A DNA stretch of 64,000 nt from Scylla paramamosain (lineage: Eukaryota > Arthropoda > Malacostraca > Decapoda > Portunidae), in the NCBI RefSeq assembly GCF_035594125.1, contig NC_087163.1, forward strand, positions 12,480,485-12,544,484. Direction: 5' to 3'. The translations under genes and the position numbers were made by a program. Shown piece after piece: positions 1 through 11,210 of the stretch (positions are counted from its first letter, which is position 1; the number at the start of each line of letters is the position of its first letter). The notes under the pieces are model-generated. The model was not told where the DNA came from. It searched no databases and saw nothing but the letters and a program-made list of their open reading frames with translations.

Positions 1-3000
1 AAGACTGTTTTCTGGCAAAAACGTTTAATTTCTCCATATAGGTGGCTTTGCATGCACTTTAGGTGTTTTGTACATAATAGTCCGAAAAAAATGCTAAATT
101 TAACTTTTTTTGATAATGTTCTTATTTCAAATAATTTCCTGAATTTTGCCCGAATTTTGGCATCTCGGTACCTGTGAAGATGAATAAGAAAGAAAAAAAT
201 ATCGTTTTTTTTTTTTATTTATTTATTATTTCTCAATAAAGAGTGTTATTTGTGGCGTTTAGCTTTTTCGTAATTAATGAGCTTAAAAACACTCATAATA
301 CACGTTTCTCGTAATCTCCTTTCGTTTCTAAAAAATAGTGTTCTTTGCATGTATTTAAACGTTTTCATTGGTAACATGATCAAAAACACTCAAAATATGT
401 TTTTGGTAATATTATTCTGTTTCACCATAAAGAGTGTTTTGAAGGCGTTTTAGTTTTTTGGTATATAAGGAGCTCAAAAACACTTAAAGGCAAGTTCTTG
501 GTAAAAATTCGTTTTCCTTCAATGTAATGTGATTGCCCTCCTTATTAGTGCATTATTGCCTATCACGCTCAAAAAACACTTAAAAGACACCTTTCTGGTA
601 AAGTCTTTTTTTTTCCCACAAATCTATTTTCCCATGCAATTTGGGGTTTTGGTAACTTAGAATGTGAAAAGCACTCAAAATACACGCATTTATTAAGGTT
701 GTTCTGTTTCTCAATTATGAGTGTTATTCATGAGTTTTAGCATTTTTGTATCTAGGAAACCTCTCCATATACACGAGATTTTGCGTTTTTTGCCTTGTGG
801 TTCTTTTGAACTATAAAACAATCACTTTTCTTGCAATGTCCTTTTGTTTACTAATATAGAGTGCTTTGCATCAACTTTCGCGTTTTTTGTAGGTAATAAG
901 CTCAAAAACACTCAAAATATACCTTTTTAGTTACGTTTTTCTATTCCTTGATATTGGTTGCTTTGCATCCGTTTTAGTGTTTTTCTACGTAAAACACTGA
1001 GAAGACACGTTTTCAGTAACTTTGTTTTGGAATCCCATATAGAGGTGAGTTCCTTATTATTTATCGTTTTGGTGCTTAACATGCTAAAAAACACTCAAAA
1101 CACAGATTTCTGGTAAGGTCGTTAAATTTCTTCATATAGGAGGCTTTGCATGCACTTTAGGGTTTGCTACATAACAGTTCGAAAAAAAAAGCTGAAATTA
1201 ACTTTTTTGATAATATTTCTTTTTTATACGATTTCCCTGAATGTTCCCAGAATTTCGGCATCTTGGTACTATGAAGATGAATAACAAAAAAAAAAAACTT
1301 CCTATTTTTTATATTTTTATATTTTTTTTTATTTTCTAAATAAAGAATGTTATTTGTGGGTTTTAGCTTTTTGTTACTGAAGGAACTTAAAAAACACTCA
1401 TAATACACGTTTCTCATAATGTCCTTTTTTTTCCCAAACATAATGTTCTTTGCATGTATTTAAACGTTTTCATAGATAACATGATTAAAAATGCTCAAAA
1501 TATATGTTTTTTGGTAATGCTATTCTGTTTCTCCATAAAGTTTGTTTTGCATGCGTTTTAGCGGTTTGTTTTATAAGGAGCTCAAAAACACTTAAAGTCA
1601 GGTTTTTTGGTATAAATTGGTGTTATTCCAATGTAATATGATTGCCGTGCTTTTTAGTGCTTTATTGCCTTTCACGCTCAAAAACACTTAAAAGACGCTT
1701 TTCTGGTAATGTCATTTTTTTCCTCACATAAAGGTGGTTTCGCATGCAATTTGGGGTTTTGATAACTAAGAATGTGAAAAGCTCGCAAAATACACGCATT
1801 TAGTAAGGTTATTCTGTTTCTCAATTAAGAGTGTTATTCATGAGTTTCAGCATTTTGGTATCTAGGAACATTCTCCATATACACGAGTTTTTGTGTTTTT
1901 TGCCTTTTGGTTCGTTTAAACTATAAAAAACTCATTATACACTTTTATTGCAAAGTCCTTTTGTTTTCTAATATAGAGTGCTTTGCATCAATTTTCCCGT
2001 TTTTTGTAGGTAACAAGCTCAAAAACACTCAAAATATACCTTTTTGGTAATGTTTTTCTATTTCTTGATATTGGTTGGTTTGCATGTGTTTCAGCGTTTT
2101 TCTAAGTAAAACACTGAAAAGACACGTCTTTAGCAATTTTGTTTTGGATTCTCATATAGAGTGAGTTCCTTATCATTTATCGTTTTGGTGCCTAACATGC
2201 TGAAAAACACTCAAAAAGCAGATTTCTGGTAAGGTCGTTTAATCTCCTCATATAGGAGTCTTTGGATGCACTTTAGGGTTTGGTATATAACAGTCCTTAA
2301 AAAAAGCTAAAATTAACTTTTTTGATAATTTTCTTTTATCATATAATAGTCCTAAATTTTCCCAGAAGTTTGGAATCTCGGTACCTAATGAAGATGAATA
2401 ACAAAAAGAAAAAGAATTCCTATTTTTTTATTTTCATACTTTTTTTTTTAAATAAAGAGTGTTATTTGTGGGTTTTAATTTTTTGGTACTTAAGGAACTT
2501 AAAAACACTTATAATACACATTTCTCGTAATGTCCTTTCGTTTCGCAAACATAAGGTTCTTTGTATGTATTTAAGCGTTTTTATAGATAACATGATCTAA
2601 ACCCTCAAAATATATGTTTTTGGTAATTTTATTCTGTTTTTCCATAAAAGGTGTTTTGCAAGCGTTTTAGCGTTTTGGTATGTAATGAGCTCAAAAACAC
2701 TTAAAGACAAGTTCTTGGTAAAAGTTGTTTTTATTCCCATGTAATGTTATTACCCTGCTTTTTAGTGCTTTATTGCCTAACACGGTCAAAAACACTCAAA
2801 AAACACTTTTCTTGTAATATTTTTTTTTTCCCACATAAAGCTAGTCTTGCATGGAATTTGGGGTTTTGGTAACTATGAATGTGAAAAAAACTCAAAACAC
2901 AGGCATTTAGTAAGGTTGTTCTATTTCTTAATTAAAAATATTATTCATGAGTTCCAGCATTTTGGTATGTAAGAAACTTTTCTAATACACACATTTGGTA

Positions 3001-5041
3001 AGGTATTTCTGTTTCAGAATTAAAATTGTTATTCATGAGTTTCACCTTTTTGGTATGTAAGACTCTTCTTTATTTTACATGAGTTTTTGAGTTTTTTTTC
3101 CTTTTGGTTCTTGTCAAACTATATAACAATCATACACGTTTCTTGTAATGTCCTTTTCTTTGCCAATATAAAGTGCTTTCCATCCATTTTTTTTCATTTT
3201 TTCTAGGTAACAAGCTCAAAAACACATCAAAATATATCTTTTTGGTAATGTTATTCTATTTCTTCATATTGGTTGGTTTACATCCGTTTTAGCGTTTTTC
3301 TACGTAAATCACAGAAAAGACACGTTTTAAGTAATATTGTTGATATTGCTGAAAAACACTCAAAATACAGGTTTCTGGTAAAGTCGTGTAATTTCCCCAT
3401 ATAGGTGGATTTGCATACACCTCAGGGTTTGTACATAACTCCGGAAAAAAGCTAAAATTATTTTTTATATAGCTTTTTTTTTTTTTTTTTACAAAATTGC
3501 CATTAATTTTGCCAGAATTTTGGCATCTCGGTAACTATGAAGATGAATAAAAAAAAAATCTCTCTATAAAGAGTGTTATTTGTGGGTTTTAGCTTTTTGG
3601 TACTTAAGTAACTTAAAAACACTCATAATACACGATTTTCGTAATGTCCTTTTGTTATACAAACATAGGGTCCTTTACATGTATTTAAGCGTTTTTATAG
3701 GTTAAATGATCAAAAACACTCAAAATACATGTTTTTGGTAATGTTATTCGGTTTCTCCATAAAGGGTGTTTTCCATACGTTTTAGAGATTTGGTATGTAA
3801 GGAGTTAAAAAACACTTAAAGGCAAGTTCTTCGTAAAAGTTGGTTTTATTCCCATGTAATGTGATTGTTCTGCTTTTTAGGGCATTGTTGCATATCACGC
3901 TCAAAAACACTAAAAAGACTTTTTTGGTAATGTCATTTTTTTTTTTCCCCACATGAAGGTAGTTTCGCATGTAATTTGGCATTTTCGTAACTAAGAATGT
4001 GAAAAACATTTAAAATACACAATTTGGTAAGGTAGTTCTGTTTATTAATTAAAAGTGTTATTCCTGCATTTCATCATTTCGGTTTGTAAGAAATTTCTCT
4101 ATATACACGAATTTTTGCGTTTATTGCCTTGTGGTTGTTTTAAAACTATAAAACACTCATTATACACGTTTCTCGTAAAGTCCTTTTGTTTCTAATATAG
4201 AGTGCTTTACATCCATTTTTCCATTTTTTGTAGGTAACAAGCTCAAAAACACTCAAAATATATCTTTTTGGTAATGTTATTCTATTTCTTCATATAGGTT
4301 GGTTTGCATCCGCTTTAGTGTTTTTTTTACGTAAAACACAGAAAAGACACGTTTTCAGTAATTTTGTTTTGGATTCACATATTGACTGACTTCCATATTA
4401 TTTATCGTTTTGGTGCCTAACATGCTGAAAAACACTGAAAAGAGAGGTTTCTGATCAAGTTGTTTAACTTCCTTATATAAGTGTCTTTGCATGCACTTTA
4501 GGGTTTGGTACTTAACAATCCGAAAAAAAAAAAAGCTATAATTAACTTTTTGGGTAATGTTCTTTTTTCCACATAAATTCCCTGAATTTTGGCAGAATTT
4601 TGGCATCTCGGTACTTACAAGGATGAATAATAAAAAAAAAACTCCCATTTTTTTTATTTTTTTTTGTTTATTATTTTTTTTTCTAAATAAAGAGTGTTAT
4701 TTGTGGGTTTTAGCTTTTAGGTACTGAAGGAACTTAAAAACCACTCATAATACACGATTCTCGTAATGTCCTTTCGTTTCCCAAACATAAGGTTCTTTGC
4801 ATGTATTTAAGCGTTTTTATAGATAATATGATCAAAAGCACTCAAAATACATGTATTTGGTAATATTATTCTGTTTCTCCATAAAATGTATATTGCAAAC
4901 GTTTTAACGTTTTGGTATGTAAGGAGCTCAAAAACACTTAAAGGTAAGTTCTAGATAAAATTTGGTTTTATTCCCATGTAATGTGATTGCCTTTCCTTTT
5001 TAGTGCTTTATTGCGTAACACGCTCAAAATTACTCATAAGA
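1..5041 (+). repeat. Forward satellite HOR array, about 1.1-kb units
   Basis: AT-rich tandem repeat. The J-subunit landmark (a 'tctcggtac' box followed by 'gaagatgaata' and an A-run/T-run tract) falls near 176, 1264, 2379, 3530 and 4611, so units are about 1.08-1.15 kb. Each unit contains about ten related subunits sharing a 'tttgcatgcgttttagcg' half and a 'ctcaaaaacactcaaaa' half. The unit around 3300-3540 is a variant in which subunits H and I are fused ('gttgatattgctgaaaaac'). Short open frames here are lysine/phenylalanine-rich by-products of the repeat and recur with every unit; I see no gene. Confidence 0.93.
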
Positions 5042-5312
5042 CATGCAACGCCTCGCATATGAGGAAATTAGAGACCCTACCAGAAATCTGTCTTTTGAGT
5101 GTTTTTCAGCATATTAGGCACCAAAACGATAAATAATAAGGAACTCACTCTATGTGGGAATCCAAAAGAAAATTACTGAAAACGTGTCTTCTCAGTGTTT
5201 TACGTAGAAAAACACTAAAACTGATGCAAACCAACCAGTATCAAGAAGCAGAAAAACATTACCGAAAATGTATATTTTGAGTGTTTTTGAGCTTGTTACC
5301 TACAAAAAAAAA
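5042..5312 (-). repeat. Inverted satellite block, short type
   Basis: From the 'catgcaacgcctcgcatatg' junction the subunits read in reverse complement, in the order J (start), I, H, G, and then switch back to forward at 'atgtttctccataaag'. The left breakpoint is the same as in the longer inverted blocks at 10757, 15809, 24471 and 49932, but this block stops inside subunit G after an A-run instead of in subunit E, so it looks like a truncated derivative. Confidence 0.85.
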
Positions 5313-7136
5313 ATGTTTCTCCATAAAGTGTGTTTTCCATGCGTTTTAGCAGTTTTGTATATAAGGAGCTCAAAAACTCTTAAAGGCAAGTTTTTGGTAT
5401 AAACTGATGTTATTCCAATGTAATATGATTGCCCTGCTTTTTAATGCTTTATTGCCTATCACGCTCAAAAACACTTAAAAGACGCTTTTCTGGTAATGTC
5501 ATTTTTTTTCTCGCATAAAGGTGGTTTCGCATGCAATTTTGAGTTTTTGGTGACTAAGAATGTGAAAAGCACAGAAAATACAGGCATTTAGTAAGGTTGT
5601 TCTGTTTCTCAATTGAGTGTTATTCATGAGTTTCAGCATTTTGGAATCTAGGAAATCTCTCCATATACACGAGTATTTGCGTTTTTTGCTTTGTGGTTCT
5701 TTTGAACTATAAAACACTCGTTATACACTTTTCTTGCAATGTCCTTTTGTTTCTCAATATAGAGTGTTTTGCATGAATTTTTGCGTGTTTTGTAGGTAAA
5801 AAGCTCAAAACACTCAAAATATACCTTTTTGGTAACGTTTTTCTATTTCTTGATATTGGTTCGTTTCCATCCGTTTTAACGTTTTTTCTACGTAAAACAC
5901 TGAGAAGACACGTTTTCAGTAAGTTTGTTTTGGATTCCCATATAGAGTGAGTTCCTTATTATTTATCGTTTTTGTGCCTAACATGCTAAAAAACACTTAA
6001 AACACAGATTTCTGGTAAGGTCGTTTAATTTCCTCATATTGGAGGTTTTGCATGTACTTTAGGGTGTGGTACATAACAGTCCGAAAAAAAAAAGCTGAAA
6101 TTAACTTTTTTGATAATATCCATTAATCACATAATTGCCCTGAATTTTTCCAGAATATTGGCATCTCGGTACCTATGAAGATGAATAACAAAAAAAAGAG
6201 AAAAAAAATCCTATTTATTTTACTTTTTTTATATATAAAGAGTGTTATTTGTGTGTTTTAGCTTTTTGGTACTTAAGGAACTTAAAAAAAACACTCATAA
6301 TACACGTTTCTCGTGATGTCCTTTTGTTTCCCAAATATAATGTTCTTTGCATGTACTTAAGCGTTTTTATAGATAACATGATCAAAAACACTCAAAATAT
6401 ATGTTTTTGGTAATGTTATTCTGTTTCTGCATAAAGTTTGTTTTGCATGCGTTTTAGCGGTTTGGTATATAAGGGGTTAAAAAATACTTCTTCGTAAAAG
6501 TGGGTTTTATTCTCATGTAATGTGATCGTTCTGCTTTTTAGAGCTTTGTTGCATATCAAGCTGAAAAACACTCAAAAGACACTTTTTTGGTAATGTCATT
6601 TTTTTTCCCACATGAAGCTATTTTCGCATGTAATTTGACATTTTCGTAACTAAGAATGTGAAAACACTCAAAATACACAATATGGTAAGGTAGTTCTGTT
6701 TATCGATTAAAAGTGTTATTCATGCATTTCATCATTTTGGTATGTAAGAAATTTCTCTATATACACGAGTTTTTGCGTTTACTGCCTTGTGGTTCTTTTA
6801 AAACTATAAAACACTCATTTTACACGTTTCTCGTAATGTCCTTTTGTTTCCTAATATAGAGTGCTTTACATCCATTTTGGCATTTTTTTGTAGGTAACAA
6901 GCTCAAAAACACTCAAAATATATCTTTTTGGTAATGTTATTGTATTTCTTCATATAGGATGGTTTGTATCCGCTTTAGCGTTTTTCTATGTAAAACACTG
7001 AAAAGACACGTTTTCTGTAATTTTGTTTTGGATTCACATATTGACTGACTTCCAAATTATTCATCATTTTTGGTGCCTACCTATCATGCTCAAAACACTG
7101 AAAAGACAGGTTTCTGGTAAAGTCGTTTAACTTCCC

Positions 7137-7140
<4 letters not shown>
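5313..7140 (+). repeat. Forward satellite array upstream of the retrotransposon
   Basis: About one and two-thirds HOR units, with one complete J landmark near 6168. The last subunit is J, interrupted at 'cttccctata' (7131-7140) by the retrotransposon tail; the rest of that J resumes at 10202. No gene is visible. Confidence 0.9.

Positions 7141-7176
<36 letters not shown>
7141..7176 (-). repeat. (TAA)12 microsatellite, 3' tail of the retrotransposon
   Basis: Twelve perfect TAA units on the plus strand (TTA on the element's strand) at the 3' end of the element. Trinucleotide tails instead of poly(A) occur in several non-LTR groups, for example TAA in the Drosophila I element. The duplicate copy at 34032 has eleven units. 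Confidence 0.93.
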
Positions 7177-7177
<1 letters not shown>

Positions 7178-7180
7178 CGG

Positions 7181-7186
7181 TTTATT
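7181..7186 (-). promoter_or_regulatory. AATAAA polyadenylation-signal-like hexamer
   Basis: Plus-strand TTTATT reads AATAAA on the element strand, 4 bases before the TTA tail and about 90 bases after the stop codon. Position and strand fit a 3'-end signal of the element transcript, although this hexamer is common by chance in AT-rich sequence. Confidence 0.45.
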
Positions 7187-7274
7187 CTTTAGGCAGTCAA
7201 CAAAATGAAAATGTACATTGGGGGTGGGGAAATACTTGACATTAATCCTAAAGGTAAGTCAAATCTAGAAGAGA

Positions 7275-10154
7275 CTATTGATTGATGGCTCGCACCATGG
7301 TGGGAATCGGACTGAGTCTGTACCGGTCCGTACGTGGCGCCTTTAGGGGCGTTATCTTATTGTGGTGTCTGGTGGCACGGGTAGGGCGAGGCGCGTCAGG
7401 CGGCAGCATGTTTCTGAGACGTGGATGATTCAGAAGTCCCCTTCCAAACTTCTCTAGAGCCTCACTGTACCTGGTGGATAGTCTGGACAGCTTCAGGGTG
7501 TTCAGGGCTTCTTCATAGGTGGTGTATGCAGGGCCAAGGATGACCCTGCACGCCCTTTTCTGCACACTCTCCAACTGTAGCTGTTGAGTTTGTGTGAGGG
7601 AGGAGGACCACGCTGGGGAGGCGTACATGAGTTTGGGGAGGATGAAAGTAAGATACACCCCCCTTAACTCATCTGTCGGCGTCCCCAGCGACCTGAGTCT
7701 GCGCAGCATGTACAGCCTGTAGGTAGCTGATCTTATGGTGCTGGTGACATGCTGCTTCCAGGTCAGCTGGTCGTCCACCGTGACTCCGAGGAGCTTGGCA
7801 CATCGGACTACCTGGAGGGGGTGAGGGCCCACTGAGAGCTGGGGAGGGGGCACTGGTACAGAGGAGGTACAGAAATGCATCACCACAGTTTTGTTGTGGT
7901 TGATGGTCATCCTGCTCTCCTCCGTCCACGTCTGCAGGATCGCTTGCAGTGGCGAGTAGTCCGGGTTCTTGGTGGAAACTGGGACGCCCACGGTGCAGTC
8001 GTCCACATACTTCCAGCGATGGGGGGTGTCAGTGAGGGCGTCGTTAATGAGGAGGAGGAAGCATAGAGGACCCATCTTGGTCCCCTGGGGGACCCCACAA
8101 GTCAGCTGTTGGAAAGTAGAGACAGAGCCCTGATAGCGAACGGCCTGACGCCTCCCTGTGAGGAAGTCGGCTAGCCACGCTATCAGGTTAGGAGGGAGAC
8201 CCAGACTCACTGCTTTGCTGATGACAACAGTGTGATCAACAAGATCAAAAGCCTTTTTGAAGACCACAAAAGCAACAGCTAGAGAGGTGTTTCGCTTGTC
8301 CAGGTGGCTGTGGATGAATTCAAGGAAGCTGGTCAGGTAATGGGAGGTGGAGGTGGCTTTAATATTTCCAAACTGTCTGATATCCACGGTATTACAAATT
8401 TTGGTGTAGGCCCAGTCATATACAAAATCTTCACAAATAAGGCTAGGGATGGGGATGATAGAGACTGGTCTGAGGTCATTGAGTGACTGTGGACTGGAGG
8501 TTTTGGGGATGAGGGTGACGTAAGATGTCTTCCAGTCCTCGGGGCAAGAGTGTTGGGAGAGTGAAGCGTTTATTATTGAGCATAGCGGTGTTGCTAGCTC
8601 TACAGCAAATTCCTTGTAAATTTTTATAGGAAGGTCAGTGGGTGTGGTGGATCTTGGTTTGAATTTGAGTATTCTCTTAAAAACATCCACCGCCTGGACA
8701 CTGGGGGGATGAGAGGGGGCCGGAAGATAGGCAGGAAGCAGAGTGGTGTGGAGGGGAGGAAAGGTTTGACAGATAGCAGCAAAGTGATCGTTCATCTCCT
8801 GAGCCGCGAGAGTAGCAGGAAGGTGTGAGGTGCAAGGAAGAGACGAAGTATGCTTTTGTAGGCCACACAAAGCTTTGATCTTTGCGTACCACTGTCTGTT
8901 GTTGGTCAGCTTGAGGTGGTGTATCTTGTCTGGGTAATAGTTTGCCTTTGCATTCTTAATCTCCCTGATTACTCTGTTTCTTAGTTTCCTGTAAAGGACC
9001 GGGCAGGAGTGGAACGCCCAGGTCCGCTGACGCATGAGTCTTTTAATGCGGGGTGTCATCCAGGGAGCATCAGAAGGGTGCGTTGTGACGCTCTTGGTTG
9101 GGAAGTAGTGGTGGAAGGCCTCTGTGGTGGTGGTGACGTAATTCTGCCATTTTAAGTGGACGTCCTCCACATCCAGCACCTCGGTCCACGGGTGTTGTGT
9201 CACCCACTGCCCAAACTCCCTCATGGCTGAGTCAGGCATGGAGCGGTGGGTCCTGGTGACGGCTGACCGGGAGGTCGAGGTGGTGGGTGTGGGTGACCAC
9301 AGTATGGAGAGGTGGGTGCTCCGTTTGTGGGGCGAGTACTGCGGTTTGGGGGGCGAGTACTGCTGGCCCAGGTTTGTCAGTATAAGGTCGAGGATGGCTT
9401 GCTGGTGGGTGGGGAAGTCCACGACCTGGGTGAGGTGTAGCTGGTGTAAAATATCGTTGATATCTAATCTGTTAAAGTCCCCACAGATGACCAGTTTGGC
9501 GGCAGGATACTTCACCCTCAGGGCATCAGCAGTGTCGATGATGTGAGTGGCGAGTAACTGTCCTGTGGCGGCTCGTGGAGGGTGGTACACGACGCACACA
9601 ATGATGGAGGCCGTGTTGCTGGGATGGCAGGGGGGCGTGACTCTCACCCACAGGGCCTCTACACCGGCCGGAATATCGACAGGGAGGTGTGAGGGGCTGA
9701 GGGAAGAGCGGCAGAAAACGGCCACTCCACCACCCCTGCGTCCTGACCGCAGGTGATGGTAGAGCTGGTAGCCCTGCATTGAGCACACCTCAGGAACAAT
9801 CTGCCACGCCTCAGTAACCGCCACAATGTCTGCACAAGTAGAACTCACCGTCACGATTAATTCGTCCATTTTGTTGGCTAAAGATGTTGCATTAAATAAG
9901 AGGAGGGAGGGGAAACTGTACCAAATCCGAGGTACTTCAATGTGCCTGTATTCCTTCTTTCCTACCCTGCGGTCAACTCTGGCACTTGAGGTCACAACCT
10001 TGATGGGACGCACTTGTTTCCCTCCCCTCGACCCGCGGTTCCGAAATAGTTTCAGGGTCTTAAGGCACTTTATCACTTTGGGCGGCGGGTAACCTGATCC
10101 TCGCCTGCGACGTAGGAGGTAGTTGCGTTCGTACGTTTGCACTGGAGCACTCAT
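7275..10154 (-). CDS. LINE endonuclease/reverse transcriptase polyprotein (ORF2-like), copy 1
   Basis: 959 codons, ATG to TAG. In non-LTR elements this protein nicks target DNA and primes cDNA synthesis from the nick. The N-terminal 75 residues are basic (RRRR at 15-18). An APE-type endonuclease follows at about 80-290: FNATSL (N88), TEAW (E115), GGGVAVF (141-147), GDFN (D226, N228), and a final STH (279-281) where the family usually has SDH. The reverse transcriptase spans about 500-760: TLIPK (547-551), FVVFKKAFD (629-637), GVPQGT (687-692) and YVDD (716-719). Motif A normally carries the catalytic aspartate where Val631 stands, so polymerase activity is doubtful. The C-terminal part (about 790-959) is the usual non-LTR thumb/tail region; no zinc knuckle is visible. 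No frameshift or internal stop. The start is the first ATG of the frame, about 47 bases inside the element. Base composition is far richer in GC than the flanks. Confidence 0.93.
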   Translation of the reverse strand: MSAPVQTYERNYLLRRRRGSGYPPPKVIKCLKTLKLFRNRGSRGGKQVRPIKVVTSSARVDRRVGKKEYRHIEVPRIWYSFPSLLLFNATSLANKMDELIVTVSSTCADIVAVTEAWQIVPEVCSMQGYQLYHHLRSGRRGGGVAVFCRSSLSPSHLPVDIPAGVEALWVRVTPPCHPSNTASIIVCVVYHPPRAATGQLLATHIIDTADALRVKYPAAKLVICGDFNRLDINDILHQLHLTQVVDFPTHQQAILDLILTNLGQQYSPPKPQYSPHKRSTHLSILWSPTPTTSTSRSAVTRTHRSMPDSAMREFGQWVTQHPWTEVLDVEDVHLKWQNYVTTTTEAFHHYFPTKSVTTHPSDAPWMTPRIKRLMRQRTWAFHSCPVLYRKLRNRVIREIKNAKANYYPDKIHHLKLTNNRQWYAKIKALCGLQKHTSSLPCTSHLPATLAAQEMNDHFAAICQTFPPLHTTLLPAYLPAPSHPPSVQAVDVFKRILKFKPRSTTPTDLPIKIYKEFAVELATPLCSIINASLSQHSCPEDWKTSYVTLIPKTSSPQSLNDLRPVSIIPIPSLICEDFVYDWAYTKICNTVDIRQFGNIKATSTSHYLTSFLEFIHSHLDKRNTSLAVAFVVFKKAFDLVDHTVVISKAVSLGLPPNLIAWLADFLTGRRQAVRYQGSVSTFQQLTCGVPQGTKMGPLCFLLLINDALTDTPHRWKYVDDCTVGVPVSTKNPDYSPLQAILQTWTEESRMTINHNKTVVMHFCTSSVPVPPPQLSVGPHPLQVVRCAKLLGVTVDDQLTWKQHVTSTIRSATYRLYMLRRLRSLGTPTDELRGVYLTFILPKLMYASPAWSSSLTQTQQLQLESVQKRACRVILGPAYTTYEEALNTLKLSRLSTRYSEALEKFGRGLLNHPRLRNMLPPDAPRPTRATRHHNKITPLKAPRTDRYRLSPIPTMVRAINQ

Positions 10155-10201
10155 TGTTCTTTATGTGTCACCACTCACTCACTAAATGTGTTCACAAGTA
10201 C

Positions 10202-10756
10202 AGGTGGCTTTGCATACACTTTAGGGTTTCGTACATAACAATCCGAAAAAACAGCTATAATTAACTTTTACGATAATGTTTTTTTTTCCACATAAATTCC
10301 CTGAATTGTGGCAGAATTTTGGCATCTCGGTACCTATGAAGATGAATAACAAAAAAAAAAAAAAATCCCATTTTCTTATTTTTTATTTATTATTTTTTTT
10401 TTTCTAAACAGTGTTATTTGTGGGTTTTAGCTTTTTGCTACTAAAGGAACTTAAAAATCACTCATAATAAACGTTTCTCGTAATGTTCTTTCGTTTCCCA
10501 AACATAAGGTTCTTTACATGTATTTAAGCGTTTTTATAGATAAAACGATCAAAAACACTCAAAATACATGTATTTGGTAATATAATTCTGTTTCTCCATA
10601 AAAGTATTTTGCATGCGTTTTAGTGTTTTGGTACGTAAGGAGCTCAAAAACACTTAAAGGCAAGTTCTTGGTAAAATCTTGTTTTATTGCCATGTAATGT
10701 GATTACCCTGGCTTTTAGTGCTTTATTGCGTAACACGCTCAAAAACACTGAAAACA
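10202..10756 (+). repeat. Forward satellite array after the retrotransposon
   Basis: Resumes in the middle of subunit J at 'aggtggctttgcatac', passes the J landmark near 10328, then runs through subunits A-C and part of D up to the inverted block. It completes the J subunit split by the insertion. No gene is visible. Confidence 0.9.
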
Positions 10757-11210
10757 CATGCAAAGCGTCCCATTTGAGGAAATCAAAGACCTTACCAGAA
10801 ATCTGTCTTTTGAGTGTTTTTCAGCATGTTAGGCACCAAAACGATAAATAATAAGGAACACTCTATGTGGGAATCCAAAAAAAAAAATTACTAAAAACGT
10901 GTCTTTTCAGTGTTTTACGTAGAAAAACGCTAAAACTGATACAAACCAAGCAATATCAAGAAGCAGAAAAACATTTAATAAAAATGTATATTTTGATTGT
11001 TTTTGAACTTGCTACCTACAAAAAAACGCGAAAATGGATACAAAGCACTCTATATTGGGAAACAAAGTGACATTGCGAGAAAAGTGTATAATGAATGTTT
11101 TATAATAAAAAAAAAAAACAAGGCAAATAACGCAAAAAACTCGTGTATATGCTGAAACTCATGGATAACACTCTTAATTGAGAAACAGAGCAACCTTACT
11201 AAATACGTGT
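10757..11210 (-). repeat. Inverted satellite block, long type
   Basis: Reverse-complement subunits J (start), I, H, G, F and part of E, from 'catgcaaagcgtcccat' to 'aaatacgtgt', followed directly by forward subunit C ('caaaaacactaaaaggcaag'). Both breakpoints are shared with the blocks at 15809, 24471, 37644, 42694, 49932 and 63212. Open frames here are repeat by-products. Confidence 0.88.

Larger units (their letters stand above)
7141..10201 (-). mobile_element. Non-LTR (LINE) retrotransposon, copy 1
   Basis: A GC-richer island of about 3.06 kb inside AT-rich satellite. Read on the minus strand it has about 47 bp of leader (10155-10201), one 959-codon endonuclease/reverse-transcriptase frame, a 98-bp 3' UTR (7177-7274) with an AATAAA, and a (TTA)12 tail abutting the satellite. 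There are no long terminal repeats. The satellite before the insertion can be read from intact J subunits ('ccctatataggtggc'); the two flanks rejoin there with at most 1-2 bp uncertain, so there is no clear target-site duplication. No separate gag-like ORF1 precedes the EN-RT frame: either the element is 5' truncated or it belongs to a single-ORF lineage. The clade is uncertain (Jockey/CR1/I-like or RTE-like are all possible). Confidence 0.9.

Noticed and set aside
1157..1441. Recurring 60-100-codon frames on both strands (also for example 4355, 13430, 18438, 21281, 22183)
   Set aside because: They recur once per HOR because the repeat lacks stops in that frame; composition is low-complexity, lengths change with A/T-run slippage, and no start context, intron or conserved domain supports coding.
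7669..10092. Short frames on both strands within the retrotransposon
   Set aside because: They overlap the 959-codon frame in other phases and have no recognisable domains; they are shadows of the real frame. The same holds for 34557-36980.
7141..10201. Naming the element's clade (RTE, CR1, Jockey or I)
   Set aside because: The single ORF suggests RTE, the TAA-type tail recalls I elements, and the C-terminal style recalls Jockey/CR1-like elements; without a phylogeny these conflict.
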